Origin: Hyaloscypha bicolor E
Taxonomy: Eukaryota; Ascomycota; Leotiomycetes; Helotiales; Hyaloscyphaceae
Assembly (NCBI RefSeq): GCF_002865645.1
Contig: NW_020194555.1
Coordinates: 2,258,288 to 2,322,287, forward strand
Direction: 5' to 3'
Length of the DNA: 64,000 bases
Positions 1 through 10,296 of this stretch are shown one piece after another. Each line of letters opens with the position of its first letter. Position 1 is the first letter of the stretch. Position numbers and translations under genes: made by a program. Below the pieces are notes generated by a model. The model did not search any database, was not told the origin of the DNA, and saw only the letters and a list, made by a program, of their open reading frames with translations.

Positions 1-911
1 TTCGTGACCTCGGTTCTGGCTGAAGAGCCATGGAAGTATGACTCTAAAGTCATTCCAATGCCGTGGAGGCAGGCAGAAGCAGACATAATCAAGACAAAGC
101 TAGGATCAGGCGGCTTGACCTTGGGATACTACAACTGCGACGGCAATGTGAGTTCTCCAATTTCTTTCTTCCAGTGAAAGGTGATAGTTATTAACAAAGT
201 CAGGTCCTACCTCACCCACCTATTCTCCGGGGTGTCGAGACCGTTGTCTCCACGATGAAGAAGGCTGGACATATCGTCGTTGAATGGAAGCCATACAAGC
301 ATGACTTCGCTGTGAAACTAATTAACGGAATCTACGCCGGCGATGGCGGAACCGACATTTTCAACACTCTCAAGGAATCGGGAGAACCCGACATCCCCAA
401 TTTCAAGGATCTCATCAACCCTTCCCTGCCAAAAGTCGACATGAACGAACTCTGGGATATTCAACTCAAGAAGTGGGCATTTCAATCCGAATATCTCGAG
501 CAGTTCCGCATTGCAGAAGAAAAGCTTGGGAAGGAGATCGATGCGATCTTGGCTCCTATCACCCCCACTGCTGCCGTGCAACATGACAAGTTTAAATACT
601 ACGGATACGCAAGCGCAATCAACTTGCTTGATTTCACCAGCGTCGTAGTTCCGGTGACTTTTGCCGACAAGAGCATTGACAAGAAGCAAGAGAATTATAA
701 GCCCTTGAATGATTTGGACAAAATTATCCAAGAAGAATGTGAGTGCCACTGATTTTTCAAGATGCAGTGCTGACTTATTTTAGATGACCCGGGAGCATAT
801 CACGGAGCACCAGTCGCCGTTCAGATCGTTGGAAGACGACTCACAGAGGAGAGAATCATGGCTATTGCTGAGGAGATTGGACGCTTGCTGGGGAATGAGA
901 TCACGCCTTGA
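1..911 (+). CDS. Amidase (amidase-signature family), C-terminal part, 5' end off window
   Basis: The gene enters from the left edge already in frame. Exons 1-147, 204-738 and 784-911 join in phase through two small introns (148-203 and 739-783) and end at TGA 909-911, giving 269 residues. The start ELAEEPWKYDSKVIPMPWR-like segment, the PHPPILRGVETVV stretch and the closing HGAPVAVQIVGRR block are typical of the C-terminal half of fungal amidases of the acetamidase/general amidase type, which hydrolyse amides to acid plus ammonia. The Lys-Ser-Ser catalytic residues of the family lie in the N-terminal half and are outside the window, so activity cannot be judged. No frameshift or stop is seen in the visible part. 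The substrate cannot be inferred. Confidence 0.9.
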
Positions 912-1538
912 TCGAATATCATTGAGCAAACTGCTCTCAGGATGTACACTCATGCCCATGAACTGAATGCGTTTGCTACAGTAGCGGAACAAGAAGCGTA
1001 AAGGGGTCTCGTATCTTGAGGTCATCACGTGATGCTACACCCTTTTTGACACCCATTACCCCTATCTCTCAGGAAAAGCCATGAGGGTTCCAAAGAGGCT
1101 TAGGTAGTGTCAGCAATTTCCTTAGGTTAAATTTAGAGAATCCAATGCGCCGTCGACGTCGATGCTAACATAGACCATGTTCCCAGTCCGTCGGCGATAA
1201 TGCAAGACTCGATGCATATGCTTAATCAGCGAATGCTACTACTGAGCCATATTCCCGAATTCAGCAATGCCGAGTAATCTTTCCCAGTTGATTGAATGTT
1301 GCTGCAGACTTGTCTTCTTGGCGTAGTTATTATTTCCCTCTCCCTGACAACAGAGTCGAGGTGGGGTGGGGAAAAGACACCCGGGTCGAGATAACCAGTT
1401 ACTCATCCACTTGAAATATACCTTCTGCATTAACCCCTAGAGTCCTACTAAGTAGGAATTAGCGCCTCATATGCTCTGTACAATCCAACCAAAGTTATAA
1501 ACCATTCCCCATTCCTCGGATTCCAACCTCCACAACCC
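912..1538. other. Intergenic region, no gene seen
   Basis: About 630 bp between the amidase stop and the broken isochorismatase-like gene. Short open frames are present but none has ATG start, splice signals or family motifs that I can support. It presumably holds the 3' UTR of the amidase and the old promoter of the next gene. Confidence 0.6.
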
Positions 1539-2605
1539 TTGACTTGCCCCAAACCTCTCTTCACCACGCCTTCCAATACAGCAATCATCATCATCGACCC
1601 CTACAACGACTTCCTCCACCCCAGAGGAAAGCTCAACGGCCTCCTTGCCGACAGCCTCAGAGAAACAGATACCATCACCCACCTAAAAGAACTTGTGACC
1701 GCCGCACGTCTCCACAAAATTCCCATCTACTACGGCCTCCACCAGCAATGCAAATCCGATTTCATCGCAGGCTGGAACCACGCAACTCCCTTACAGAAAA
1801 GTCAGAAAGAGAATTTGGCGTTTGAGGAAGGGAGTTGGGGGGTAGATATCTATGAGGGTCTTGAGCCAAGTTTGGAGAATGGAGATGTGGTTGTTTCGAA
1901 GCATTGGTCTAGCAGGTCTGTTTTAGTCTTTGTTCATGAGTTATTGGGGAGAAAGTTGATGGGAAGTGAAGTTCGTTCCATAGTACCGATCTTGATTACC
2001 AGCTTCGACAGAGGGATATTACGAACCTTGTGATGGGTGGGTTGACTTCAAATACGTGTCTTGAGTCAACTTATTGGAAAGTGATCGATTTATTAATGGA
2101 AAATCGATATATTGGAGGTTGACAATCTGTAAAATGACTAGATACAGGAGAGTGAAGAGTAAAAAAGGAGAGGAGGAATCTAAAGTACAGTTCTTATATA
2201 CCAACTAGTGGGTGGCGATTTCCTCCAGTATATTATAAATCAGATGACTCATATATATTAGTGAGCGTTCCCTGAGCTTCCATAGTGAGCTATTCCATAG
2301 GCTTCCATAGTAAACCATTATAAATGAGAGTGGCGAAGCTAATATTAGTAGTTGAACCTGGTACTGGAAGGACTAGTAAGCTAGTACCAATTCAACACAA
2401 CTGCTCGTTACGCATATGAGTTGTGGGTTTCCAAAGAAAATCAGTCCAAGGGATGCTAACGAGGAGTAGTGGGTATCATGTTACTATGCTCAAGGATACC
2501 ACTGCCGGCTTCACCAAGGAGCAGAAAGATGCCGCAACCGAGATCGTTTGGCCGTTGTTTGCACATGAAGTCAAGACAGTTGGAGAATGGATCAAAACAT
2601 TATAA
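1539..2605 (+). pseudogene. Isochorismatase-like cysteine hydrolase, split by a solo LTR
   Basis: Three pieces reconstruct one isochorismatase-like (cysteine hydrolase) protein. Piece 1 (1539-1915) carries the IIIIDPYNDF aspartate and SKHW lysine. An intron 1916-1983 follows. Piece 2 (1984-2071) carries LTSNTCLEST with the expected catalytic cysteine. Then a 326-bp insertion (2072-2397) and a 5-bp duplication interrupt the frame. Piece 3 (2403-2605) continues ARYAYE, then an intron around 2423-2470 with a GCTAAC branch site, then GYHVTMLKDTTAGFTKEQ to a stop at 2603-2605. The family consensus reads straight across the insertion. The frame also has no ATG: the expected initiator position is TTG at 1539 and there is no in-frame ATG upstream to 1461. 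The D-K-C catalytic residues are all still present, so decay looks recent. Not expected to make a functional enzyme. Confidence 0.85.
2072..2397. mobile_element. Solo LTR, probably Ty1/copia-type, with 5-bp target duplication
   Basis: A 326-bp insert is flanked by CAACT at 2067-2071 and CAACT at 2398-2402. It begins TATTGG and ends TCAACA, which fits a TGTTGG...CCAACA-type LTR whose initial TG has become TA. There is no internal retrotransposon sequence, so this is best read as an LTR left by recombination between two LTRs. The 5-bp duplication is typical of LTR retrotransposon integrases. The superfamily call rests only on length, termini and duplication size; a MITE would be the alternative but the termini are not longer inverted repeats. 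Confidence 0.75.
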
Positions 2606-2709
2606 TCTTTAGCATTAATAAACGTCTTTGCCCGTCCCGTTAAATTTCCCGATTTTGAGATCCCCAAGCTGATCCCGAATATCCAAGGCAATCCAGAGCT
2701 GACACCCAA

Positions 2710-3818
2710 TCAAGAGAAGTGACCGTATTCCCATCCATCATGCCAAGGACCATAACACACTTCCAACCAATTCTTTACCATGCCCCGCATCCCCAGATGT
2801 TCTTTCCCGCTCCGAAATTTTACCATCTCATTAACTCCCCTCAAATGGATCTCAAACTCTTCGGTGTTTCGGCCGCCGACCTGAGCATCTGGTCAATCTC
2901 TAAACCTTTGCCCATGAGAACCGTGAACTTACATTGAAAACAAGCAATATCAATGCAACCATGATCATCTCATCACTGGCCGCCTCTGCAGGGTCATTCA
3001 TTTTCTCATTTGCGGCTCGGATGGTCTCAGCCTTAAACCAGAGGAGTGCCGCCGGATCCCTAAAACGTCGTTTCCGATTGAGGTGTACCGCTGCAGTCAG
3101 AAGCGTGGCGTAGAAGAACGGCTGGTACACCAAGGCAAAAGGAAGCCACGCGATTCGGGGCTCAATATCTGCCAGATTGTCTTCCAGATAACAGAACCAG
3201 GGGGCCAGTCTCTCTAGGTAGTATCTTATTAACAGCTGCTTCGGCACTGGCTCGCCTATCATCTCGGGGAGCATTGAGAAAGGGTCGAAGGTGCTTAGCG
3301 TGCCCAATGGCGGGTCATAATAGAGACCGCTAGCTACATTCGGGGACTTGGGTCTCACTGTGAGATTCTGGGAGAAGCTACTGTCGGCGTTGCTCGTATT
3401 AGAGCTACTGGAATCCAGAAAAGGAAATTGGTCAGGGTGTGCATAACGCCGCGGATGAGGAGCAACCACAAGAGAGGTCTCCGCCAATGCGTACACCGAT
3501 TCTGTGGTTAAAACGACCTCCTCCCCCGTCAAGATCCTCTTGAGCTGAGAGATTGTTAACACGCCATCGTTGGCTGGATCCAATCGATTGGGATTGCTTT
3601 GCGGTTGTGTATATTAGTGAACAGCGTCCCAAGTAGGAAGTGGTGATTGTGACTTACTTTGCGGCACGATAGATGCATTTCTCGGGCAGACCCCTTTCCA
3701 CACAATCGCTACAAGGCCGTTCACGGTTACATTTCTGCTTTCGTCTGTGACACTCCAGGCAAGAAAGTAAGCCACGATTGCGCTTCTTTGTTTGAGCACT
3801 ATTGGAACGATTATTCAT
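2710..3818 (-). CDS. Zn(II)2Cys6 fungal transcription factor, short
   Basis: Model: exon 3818-3658, intron 3657-3597, exon 3596-2933, intron 2932-2881, exon 2880-2710; all phases agree and give 331 aa. Residues about 22-47 hold the binuclear zinc cluster CLECHRRKQKC...CSDCVERGLPEKC, six cysteines with a Lys/Arg-rich first loop, which binds DNA in the nucleus. The rest resembles the middle/regulatory region of fungal-specific regulators: an acidic/Ser linker, then helical segments such as LERLAPWFCYLEDN and a block around HLRGVNEMVKFRSG. The stop TGA at 2712-2710 comes early; related regulators usually run to 500-600 aa, so this may be C-terminally truncated or have an unrecognised further intron. 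It is convergent with the broken hydrolase gene. Target genes are unknown. Confidence 0.75.
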
Positions 3819-5243
3819 ATTTGATAGCTTGAAATTGGGACAAAATTGTGCGAGAGAGCTGGGACTCCAGGAATCTCTGTCTTAAATCATTGCTAAAAGT
3901 ATGGACATTTCTTGATCATTAATCGCCTTCCGGTGATAGTGGAGATAAACAGATAGCTTTTGTGAAGTGCTCGCTGATGAGGAAGGACGCCTTAGCACAC
4001 TCGCATGTGCTGTTACCGCTAAAATCGGTGTTAATGCAGAATATCAAGCTAATTAGGAGAAGCTCAAACTAGACACCGAGAGTGAAAGAGGGGTTCAGGG
4101 GTAGGAGTGGCTGCTAAGCGAGTTGACAAGGGTGATTGTTGACCCCTCAATTGAAGATGCCAGAAGAAGCCATGCAAGAAACTCAAATGCTCACATAATT
4201 CAACTACTGTGCCACTTTAGAGTATTTAGTAAGCACGTGTGGCTTGTCAGCTATGAAGAAGTATGGGTGAGACTGGGGGCGAAAATCCCTGTAAAGCTAA
4301 TTGAGGAGTGGCGAATTACTCGTCTGGTGGTAGTGAAGTTTGAGAGACTGCGGAAGAATATGTTTGTAGGTTTAAGGTAGATTGTTAACGTCTATCCCTG
4401 CGTGCCGAAAAACCCGGTGTGCCGAAAATACTTCATAGTTTGGAGGTCTTAAATCTCCACCATATCCATTTATAAAGCTATAATCTGTTCGTGATTGTTC
4501 TTTAGCTATTTCTCTACAAGGGCTTGACTTGCACTTAGAAAATCACTACAGTTTGGCTATGCTGTCGACCATCTTGTTGAGAGCGTCAAGAGCTGCTATA
4601 GCTATTACCCCCTGCTTTATCATGACTATTAACCTGTTCCCGGAATTCGGGGCCGTGCCATAGAGCTTCTATTACATTCAAATATTGCTCCCAAGTTTGA
4701 AAACACAGAGCAAAGGAAACCTACCTACTGGATTTATCCGGACAAAAGTGGGAGGTACACAAAATGCCAAGCATCTTAATAAGCGAGGAAGGATTTATCG
4801 TCCTTACCCTATATTGTATTCACAGCCACGCTAGTCGTATTTTTATTACGAATTTTATACGTATCACGTGAATATGTAGCGCAGTGTGGCGTTCTTCTAG
4901 AAGTTTCCACACCAGCTACGTGTCTACACAATATACATCCGAACGGTGGCGTGCAGCCGGCTCATTTAGGCTACATCGCCAGCACGTGCAAAATTGGTCT
5001 CTCAACTCCAACAAAACCTCTCAATTCCTGCCCGTGAATCGCAGAACAATCGGTTTTCAGTACTGTGGCCGGTTGCCCGTTATTAATGTGGACAGAACGC
5101 AACCGCCCCAACCGCCGTCGCCTATTTCAGTATTCCACTCCAGCCTTACCAACGTTACATCACAGTCAAATTGGCTCCTTATCATCCTATATCCGCCCTC
5201 AATACTTCTTAAAACCTGCCTATTGGCTCTCACTGCTTCAACT
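3819..5243. other. Intergenic region with decayed repeat copy A1
   Basis: Upstream DNA of the Zn2Cys6 gene and of the HET pseudogene. A 258-bp open frame near 4123-4380 has no recognisable motif. From about 4498 to 4905 the sequence is a diverged copy of a repeat found again near 11962-12365 (described separately). I see no RNA gene. Confidence 0.6.
4498..4905 (+). repeat. Dispersed degenerate repeat A, copy 1
   Basis: Aligns by eye with 11962-12365 in the same orientation. Shared landmarks in order: CTTTA(A/G)CTATTTCTC, ATGCTGTCGA followed by a short frame rich in Ala/Ile, CC(C/T)TG(C/T)TTTA.TC..GACTATTAA, ATTCGG(A/G)GC, and near the end GTGTGGCGT(A/T). A short peptide frame starting MLST/MLSI is shared, suggesting remains of an old coding element. 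Identity looks modest and indels are frequent. The element class is not recognised. Confidence 0.55.
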
Positions 5244-7103
5244 ATGGAATTCTCATATTTAGCGCTTAACAACAACGAGATTCGTCTCCTCCGACTTTTG
5301 CCGCCCAAAGATCACGCCTCATTTAGCGTCCCCCCCGAGTTTGTCCTTACAACACATATCATCAGTAAAGCTCCGAAATACCAAGCACTATCATATACAT
5401 GGGGCCCACCAGAAGATGGAATAGAGGACTACAAGGATTGCGAAAAAAAGCCCATAGTTATAGATGGACATTTGTTCCCCGTGTTCCCAAACTTGATAGA
5501 TGCCCTATGCCATATCCGAAAAGCCGGGGAGTACACAGACGACATTAAACACATATGGATCGATGCGATTTGTATTAATCAAAAGAACCCGGTTGAGCGC
5601 GGCCAGCAAGTACAATTAATGAGCGAGATATATCAAACGGCAAGCCAGGTGCTCATATGGCTTGGCATGTCGAATATGGACAGCCGAACTGCATTCGACT
5701 TTATACACAACCAAAAAGATCTTCATCCCTTTGAATATCAGCAATACGTAGAAAACAATGGAGATTATTACGCTATTGCTTTCCGTGCTCTTTGCCAGGT
5801 TCTAAACCGGAGCTGGTTCACACGCGTATGGACGCTGCAAGAGTTTGCCCTCGCTTCGAATTTCGATGGTCCGCTGATGATCTGTGGTCGAGATCGTTTA
5901 TAATGGAACTTATTCCATAGACTTGGCTCGATGGATAATGAGTTTCGCAGATACTATCTCAAAAACAAGCATTCCGGTCCTCTATCTGCACATTTTGGGG
6001 AGGCTCAGGATTACTGGAGAATTGTTTCTACTATGCAAAACATCCGGCGGAGTGTTCCATGTTTTGGCTATCACCTTCCTTATCTTCTTGAAGCAACAAG
6101 ATATTTTGGCGCGAAGGATCCACGAGACCGGGTCTATGCTCTTCTCGGACTTGCTCAAGACGCATACCAACGGGAACTAAAAGTTGTTTATGAAGACAAA
6201 GTAGACGGTTCTGAGGAAGTTTACGTCAAAGTCTATATCAAAGCTGTCAAATGCACCGTTGAAATAGACCGCAGCCTCAACATCTTGGCACTTCAGACAA
6301 CACAAAAGAAGCCGAAAGGCTTGCCATCATGGGTACCAGACTTCTCCTTAACACACCCACGCGGCTCTAGTCACCTTCTCCCACAAGATCTCGAGGAACC
6401 ACAGATGAAAGCCAAATTGCCAGAAAGTTATTGGGCCCAATACTTAGCATCCGGCCGTTCGCGTCCACTAATTCGCTTTTCAGCGGATAACAGACATCTA
6501 TCTATCAAGGGAGTCAGATTCGGTCGCGTTTGCGAAGTAATTGGGCCGTTCAATTCTCTCGAATCGTATCTTCAAGAGGCAGAATAATGCATTTCTCGAG
6601 CCGCTCCTATAAACATATCAAGTGGGAATCTATACGACGCACTTCATTGCCTCCGCCGCTACACTCGCGCATCGCTATGGCGAGTTTTCATTGCAGATAA
6701 AGATGAGACTGGACATGTACCCGCTCCTAACTGGTATGAAGGCGTAATCAAAGCTATGCTAAGTGGCGGCCATGTGCCAGTTTCACCGGAGACGGGCAGG
6801 ACGAATATTGAGTTGCAACATCCGGCCTTAGTGCAAAGAAGCCTAGTAGCAGCGATTTCAAGTCGCAGGTTTTTTAGGACTAATTACGGCTTGGTTGGGA
6901 TTGGTCCAGACAACATCAAGAATGGAGATCTTGTAAGTATAGTGTTCGGGGCTGATATGCCTTTAATACTTCGACCATTTGACAAGTTCCATAAACTTGT
7001 CGGAGCAGCTTATGTTCATGGCGTTATGAATGGAGTAGTGGTGGATATTCATAAACGTTTACGCACACGTGGACTTCCCCGACGGACATTTCATCTTCGT
7101 TAA
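5244..7103 (+). pseudogene. HET-domain (heterokaryon incompatibility) gene with two in-frame TAA stops
   Basis: One frame stays open from ATG 5244 to TAA 7101-7103 (620 codons) except for TAA at 5901-5903 and TAA at 6585-6587. The N-terminal part has the HET hallmarks: YQALSYTWG near the start, IWIDAICINQKN, and SWFTRVWTLQEFALA. Downstream are conserved HET-protein segments RYFGAKDPRDRVYALLGLA and LPSWVPDFS, and the terminal region GLVGIGPDNIKNGDLVSIVFGA is also typical. HET domains trigger growth arrest or death when unlike fungal individuals fuse. No frameshift or deletion is visible, so the two stops are the only lesions. An intron covering a stop cannot be wholly excluded, but no GT-AG pair with a branch site fits. 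Both codons could come from CAA by C-to-T change, the kind of change RIP makes; other origins are possible. Confidence 0.85.
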
Positions 7104-7637
7104 CGAAAGTTTAAATTTAATCCCGCTGATCTTGTCCTGTATACTATAACGTTGACTTTGCTGGGTATTGTGTATTAATATATTTTTCAATAACTAGAAG
7201 CGTCGACTTCAATATCCGCGGAAAGGTCCTTCAAGTGGACGCGGTCCCAATATAGTGGTGGAATGTTACTTGCGGCGACCAACAATCGCCGTAAGCAATT
7301 TGACCCCCTAATTCTGCTCAGCTCCCTAACATACTCGATAGCGGAAATCCTGAATATGGAGAGACCGAGAGAGACATTAACAACGGGAGGATAATCAGGC
7401 TTGGGTTGATGGAAGACGGCTCAAAGATGTTTGGAAGCTAGAAATTATGCTTCAAAACATTTGATATGAAGAAATATAGATTGAGTTTAAACAGAATTCT
7501 GATTCCATGGCATTCATCGGGACATAATATGCGGCTACCATGTCAATAATTCAGAGCCTCCCTCTGAGCCCAATCCCCCAACAAATGTGCGGTTACTCCG
7601 AGTAGAAGGTTGAAGCAATACATGAATAGGAACGCGG
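7104..7637. other. Intergenic region, no gene seen
   Basis: About 530 bp between the HET pseudogene and the next gene. It contains a small imperfect inverted repeat around 7271-7296 (TTGCGGCGA / TCGCCGTAA with a 7-bp spacer), otherwise nothing recognisable. Confidence 0.5.
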
Positions 7638-8060
7638 TCATGCGTCCGGCGTTCCTTCCTCTCGTGAGGCCATATGCATTTCTATCTGCTTTTGTGTGCC
7701 CCTCCCCGTTATCACTCTGCCGTTTTTATCTTTGAAGCTATAGTTCCAGACATGCTCGCTAGTATCCTCCCGAGAACGAAAATCTGGGGCCGCCCGAGGT
7801 GGCAGATAAGGATCGGTAGTATACCGCCAATCTATCTCGATTGTACGGCATGCGGCAGGTATTGTTGCTAAGGCTTTATGTACCTCTCTCTGCTGCAAAT
7901 AAAGGAGAAAGGGGCTTTGTAGCCCCCAAGATTTGCTGTAGTTAGGGCACGAAGGGAGCTTGCATGGGTAGGCCCATTTGAGTCCGAAAGGGAGGTCGGC
8001 ATCGTTAACCTCGTCATTGAGCTCAGAAGGAACAGGAGAGCTAGAGGCCAAGGAAGCCAT
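7638..8060 (-). CDS. Hypothetical protein with a degenerate C2H2-like finger
   Basis: Single-exon frame of 140 aa with a true ATG at 8060 and stop at 7638. Residues about 32-62 read CKLPSC then, about 20 residues later, FLLYLQQREVH: the spacing recalls a long C2H2 finger, but the first histidine position is tyrosine. A conserved-looking block DWRYTTDPYLPPRAAPDFRS and then HVWNYSFKDKNGRVITGRGTQ follow. I believe this block recurs in uncharacterised fungal C2H2 proteins, but I cannot verify that here. It may be a full small protein or the tail of a larger decayed gene. Function unknown. Confidence 0.6.
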   Translation of the reverse strand: MASLASSSPVPSELNDEVNDADLPFGLKWAYPCKLPSCPNYSKSWGLQSPFLLYLQQREVHKALATIPAACRTIEIDWRYTTDPYLPPRAAPDFRSREDTSEHVWNYSFKDKNGRVITGRGTQKQIEMHMASREEGTPDA

Positions 8061-8389
8061 ATATCTGTATTGCGATTAAGGCGGAAGTAGTGGAGGGTAT
8101 CTATAGGATGCGGAAAACTGGGTTAAGGTGATTCAGTTTAACTTAGAACTCTTCCCTCGGCACGCAGGACAACTGGTTAGACAACGCATAGTTATAGTCT
8201 TACCGCCACAAGCTTGGATCTGGACAGCGTACTAAAATAAAATATACCGTAATAATTCTTCGGGATATGCGGAGTTGTTTTGGCTTTCGGTCTATTTGAT
8301 TGGAGGTACTGACTAGCATCGCGATATTGTATAAAGATTAGCGCCACCGTAGCTATATAGCTAAGAACGATTTCTAGCAAGGTAATAAG

Positions 8390-8706
8390 CCCCTAAGGCT
8401 CGGGAATAACATTTTTATAAGTATTAGAAGTGATAAAAGCTCGATGGCAGAGCTGCGGTAAGGAACTCTATTATGCTATGAACGAAGACTATCTATAAAT
8501 TAGGCGCAAGGGCGATAATGCGAACCTAATTTTCTAATAGGAGGGGTTTAGGGTGTCCGGGAGTTGCCACGGAATATAATTTATAAAAAATATAGGAGAT
8601 ATTGAGGTGTGCACAGATTTTAAGATGCTTAACGAGGGTAAAGTCAAAGTACCTATTATTATTTTCGGCACGGTGGGTTTTTCGCCACGCAGGGATGGAC
8701 GTTAAT
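8390..8706 (+). repeat. Dispersed degenerate repeat B, copy 1
   Basis: Aligns in the same orientation with about 16645-16982. Shared landmarks: GAATAAC.TTTT, AAAAGCTC/AAAGAGCTT, CTATAA(A/T)T, TAATTTTC, GTTCGAGAG/GTCCGGGAG, TATAGGAGATATT/TATAGAAATTTTA, TCAAAGTACCT and a final TACGTAGGGACCGACGTTA versus CACGCAGGGATGGACGTTA. Many differences are C/T or G/A, in keeping with an old, mutated repeat. No coding capacity. Class unknown. Confidence 0.55.
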
Positions 8707-9157
8707 CTTTTTTATAAAAAAGTTTTTTGGCGGACCTGAGGGTATTTCCGAATATTCTTTCGGCTTCGCAGCCCTTTGGTCAGCACTTCTGTTCCTGCCG
8801 CTCGCACCTTCAGAGTTGAATCGTAGGCCACCCTGCATCACCAATGAAGCCGAGGAAGCAGCAACCGAAGGTTTGCCGTCTAGATACTTCTTCAAGACCT
8901 TGGAAATCACCTCAAGCTGAGGGCTTTGACGAACAGGCTCCTTCTTATTCCAAGCTCCGCTTTACACGTTTCCACGTTGCAGATCTGAGAGGGGAGACTT
9001 CTGGTACCATGGTTTAATGTGGAAGGAGCTTCCTCAAGAGGGCAATCCTGTTCTTTCGCCAATCAAATGCGTTTGGCCGTGGCCAATCTGGATTCTCAGA
9101 TATTCGAGACTTTCAAAAGCTACGAGCCCACTAACTCGTCTACTGTAGGCTACCCAT

Positions 9158-9470
9158 ATTCACTTGAAGGAAAGCTGTTTTGACAATAAAGGCAAAGGCT
9201 GACCTGTGACAGAGAAAATGAGCTGTGCAATAAAGATCCCAAGACAGGGATAAAGCATTCACTTGAAGACAAACCGGTTCGACAACGAAGTCAAAGGTGA
9301 CCGACGACAGAGAAGATACGATGTGCAACGAAAGTCGGGAGGTTAGACTTTATTCACTTGAGAAGTAGAGACAAGACGGTTTGGTAATAAAGGTAAAGTC
9401 GAAGGTAATGAAGAGAATCATTGTTTATAAGTGAAACCCTCTCTTCAAGATGAACATTTAAGAACTACCA
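9158..9470 (+). repeat. Degenerate tandem repeat, about 97-bp unit, three copies
   Basis: Units begin with ATTCACTTGA at 9158, 9257 and 9352 (spacings 99 and 95 bp). Within each unit similar blocks follow in order: GTT(T/C)(T/G)GACAA.AAAG.CAAAGG, GACAGAGAA(A/G)AT, GTGCAA(T/C). A fourth GTTCACTTGAGAAGG occurs at about 9474 but the rest of that unit is not alike. Function is not evident. Confidence 0.6.
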
Positions 9471-9915
9471 AGTGTTCACTTGAGAAGGTGACTTTAAGGA
9501 ATCGACTACGATCTTTCTTATAACTTCCCAAACAATTGAAGTTCAAAATTCACATCCTTTTAAGCTCTTAAGCTACTTTTTTTGTGATAAACAACACTGT
9601 CTTAGCCGGTCCCTGCCTTCGATTATGGGAAATTGGTTTCTACATTAAGCACGAAGTATAAAGCAACCTACCTAGTCAGCTTCGCCTCTTCCTATTCAAT
9701 CACAATACTCACCTCAACGAACTTTCACTTGGCGTTCAGACCAGCTCTTCTGACAAATTCTTTCAATTTCAGGCTACTCAAAACACTCTTCAGTCTTACT
9801 CAACTTATCAGAGGACTTTTACATGCACTTCAGATCACCTCTCTATTACTCAACACAAACTGGTTTAGCTTATTTCATTAAAGCAAACATAACTCACCTA
9901 TCCCGTCATGCAAAC

Positions 9916-10296
9916 ATGGAGCTCGCATTAGCCACTATTTTCTTTTCCCTCATCATCCTTGCCCTCTTCCTGCTCATCACCGCCGCACCCTTCGATCGAG
10001 CTCCTCATCTTCGAAGCAAGCACCATCGACAATCGGTCCATCGATGCAATCCAACCTCCCCCGAATCGTGATCTCTGCAAGTAAGCCGAAATTTGAAGTC
10101 CATAACAAACCCATGCTGACTCGAGCTTTCCAGGTGGGGCGTGATCACGTCAGGTCGCCAAAGGTTTGGGTGTTACTATGCTTCTGGTTGCATGGATCCT
10201 ACCTTCATCTGCGATCTTCCACTTGGAAAGAAAGTACCCTTCGGGAGCTACGAAGTGTCGTGTTACGTGTTTTGGTGCTTTAGCCTTTTGCTGTAG
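9916..10296 (+). pseudogene. Candidate small cysteine-rich secreted protein, apparently frameshifted
   Basis: ATG 9916 opens a good signal peptide: MELALATIFF, then a long Leu/Ile core and an ITAAPF cleavage-like end. That frame stops at 10069-10071. One nucleotide over, a second frame runs through an excellent intron (10081-10133, GTAAGC donor, GCTGAC branch, CCAG acceptor) into DLCKWGVITSGRQRFGCYY, SGCMDPTFICDLPLGK and SYEVSCYVFWC, stopping at TAG 10294-10296. Five to six cysteines in about 60 residues after a signal peptide suggest an effector-like secreted protein. The two halves fit one gene only if a single-base frameshift lies between about 9990 and 10060. Alternatively the mature part has another upstream exon, or the signal frame is chance. 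Inference, moderate to low confidence. Confidence 0.4.

Larger units (their letters stand above)
8061..9915. other. Long intergenic region with repeats
   Basis: Holds degenerate repeat B copy 1 (about 8390-8706) and a degenerate tandem repeat (about 9158-9470). On the minus strand at 8659-8910 there is an open frame of 83 codons that starts at GTG and ends inside the repeat; its codon pattern is gene-like but no ATG or motif supports it. The stretch 9500-9900 is pyrimidine-rich, as expected upstream of a fungal gene at 9916. Confidence 0.5.

Noticed and set aside
2719..2937. Plus-strand frame opposite the end of the Zn2Cys6 gene
   Set aside because: The minus-strand reading gives the conserved regulator sequence and good splice sites; the plus frame starts without ATG.
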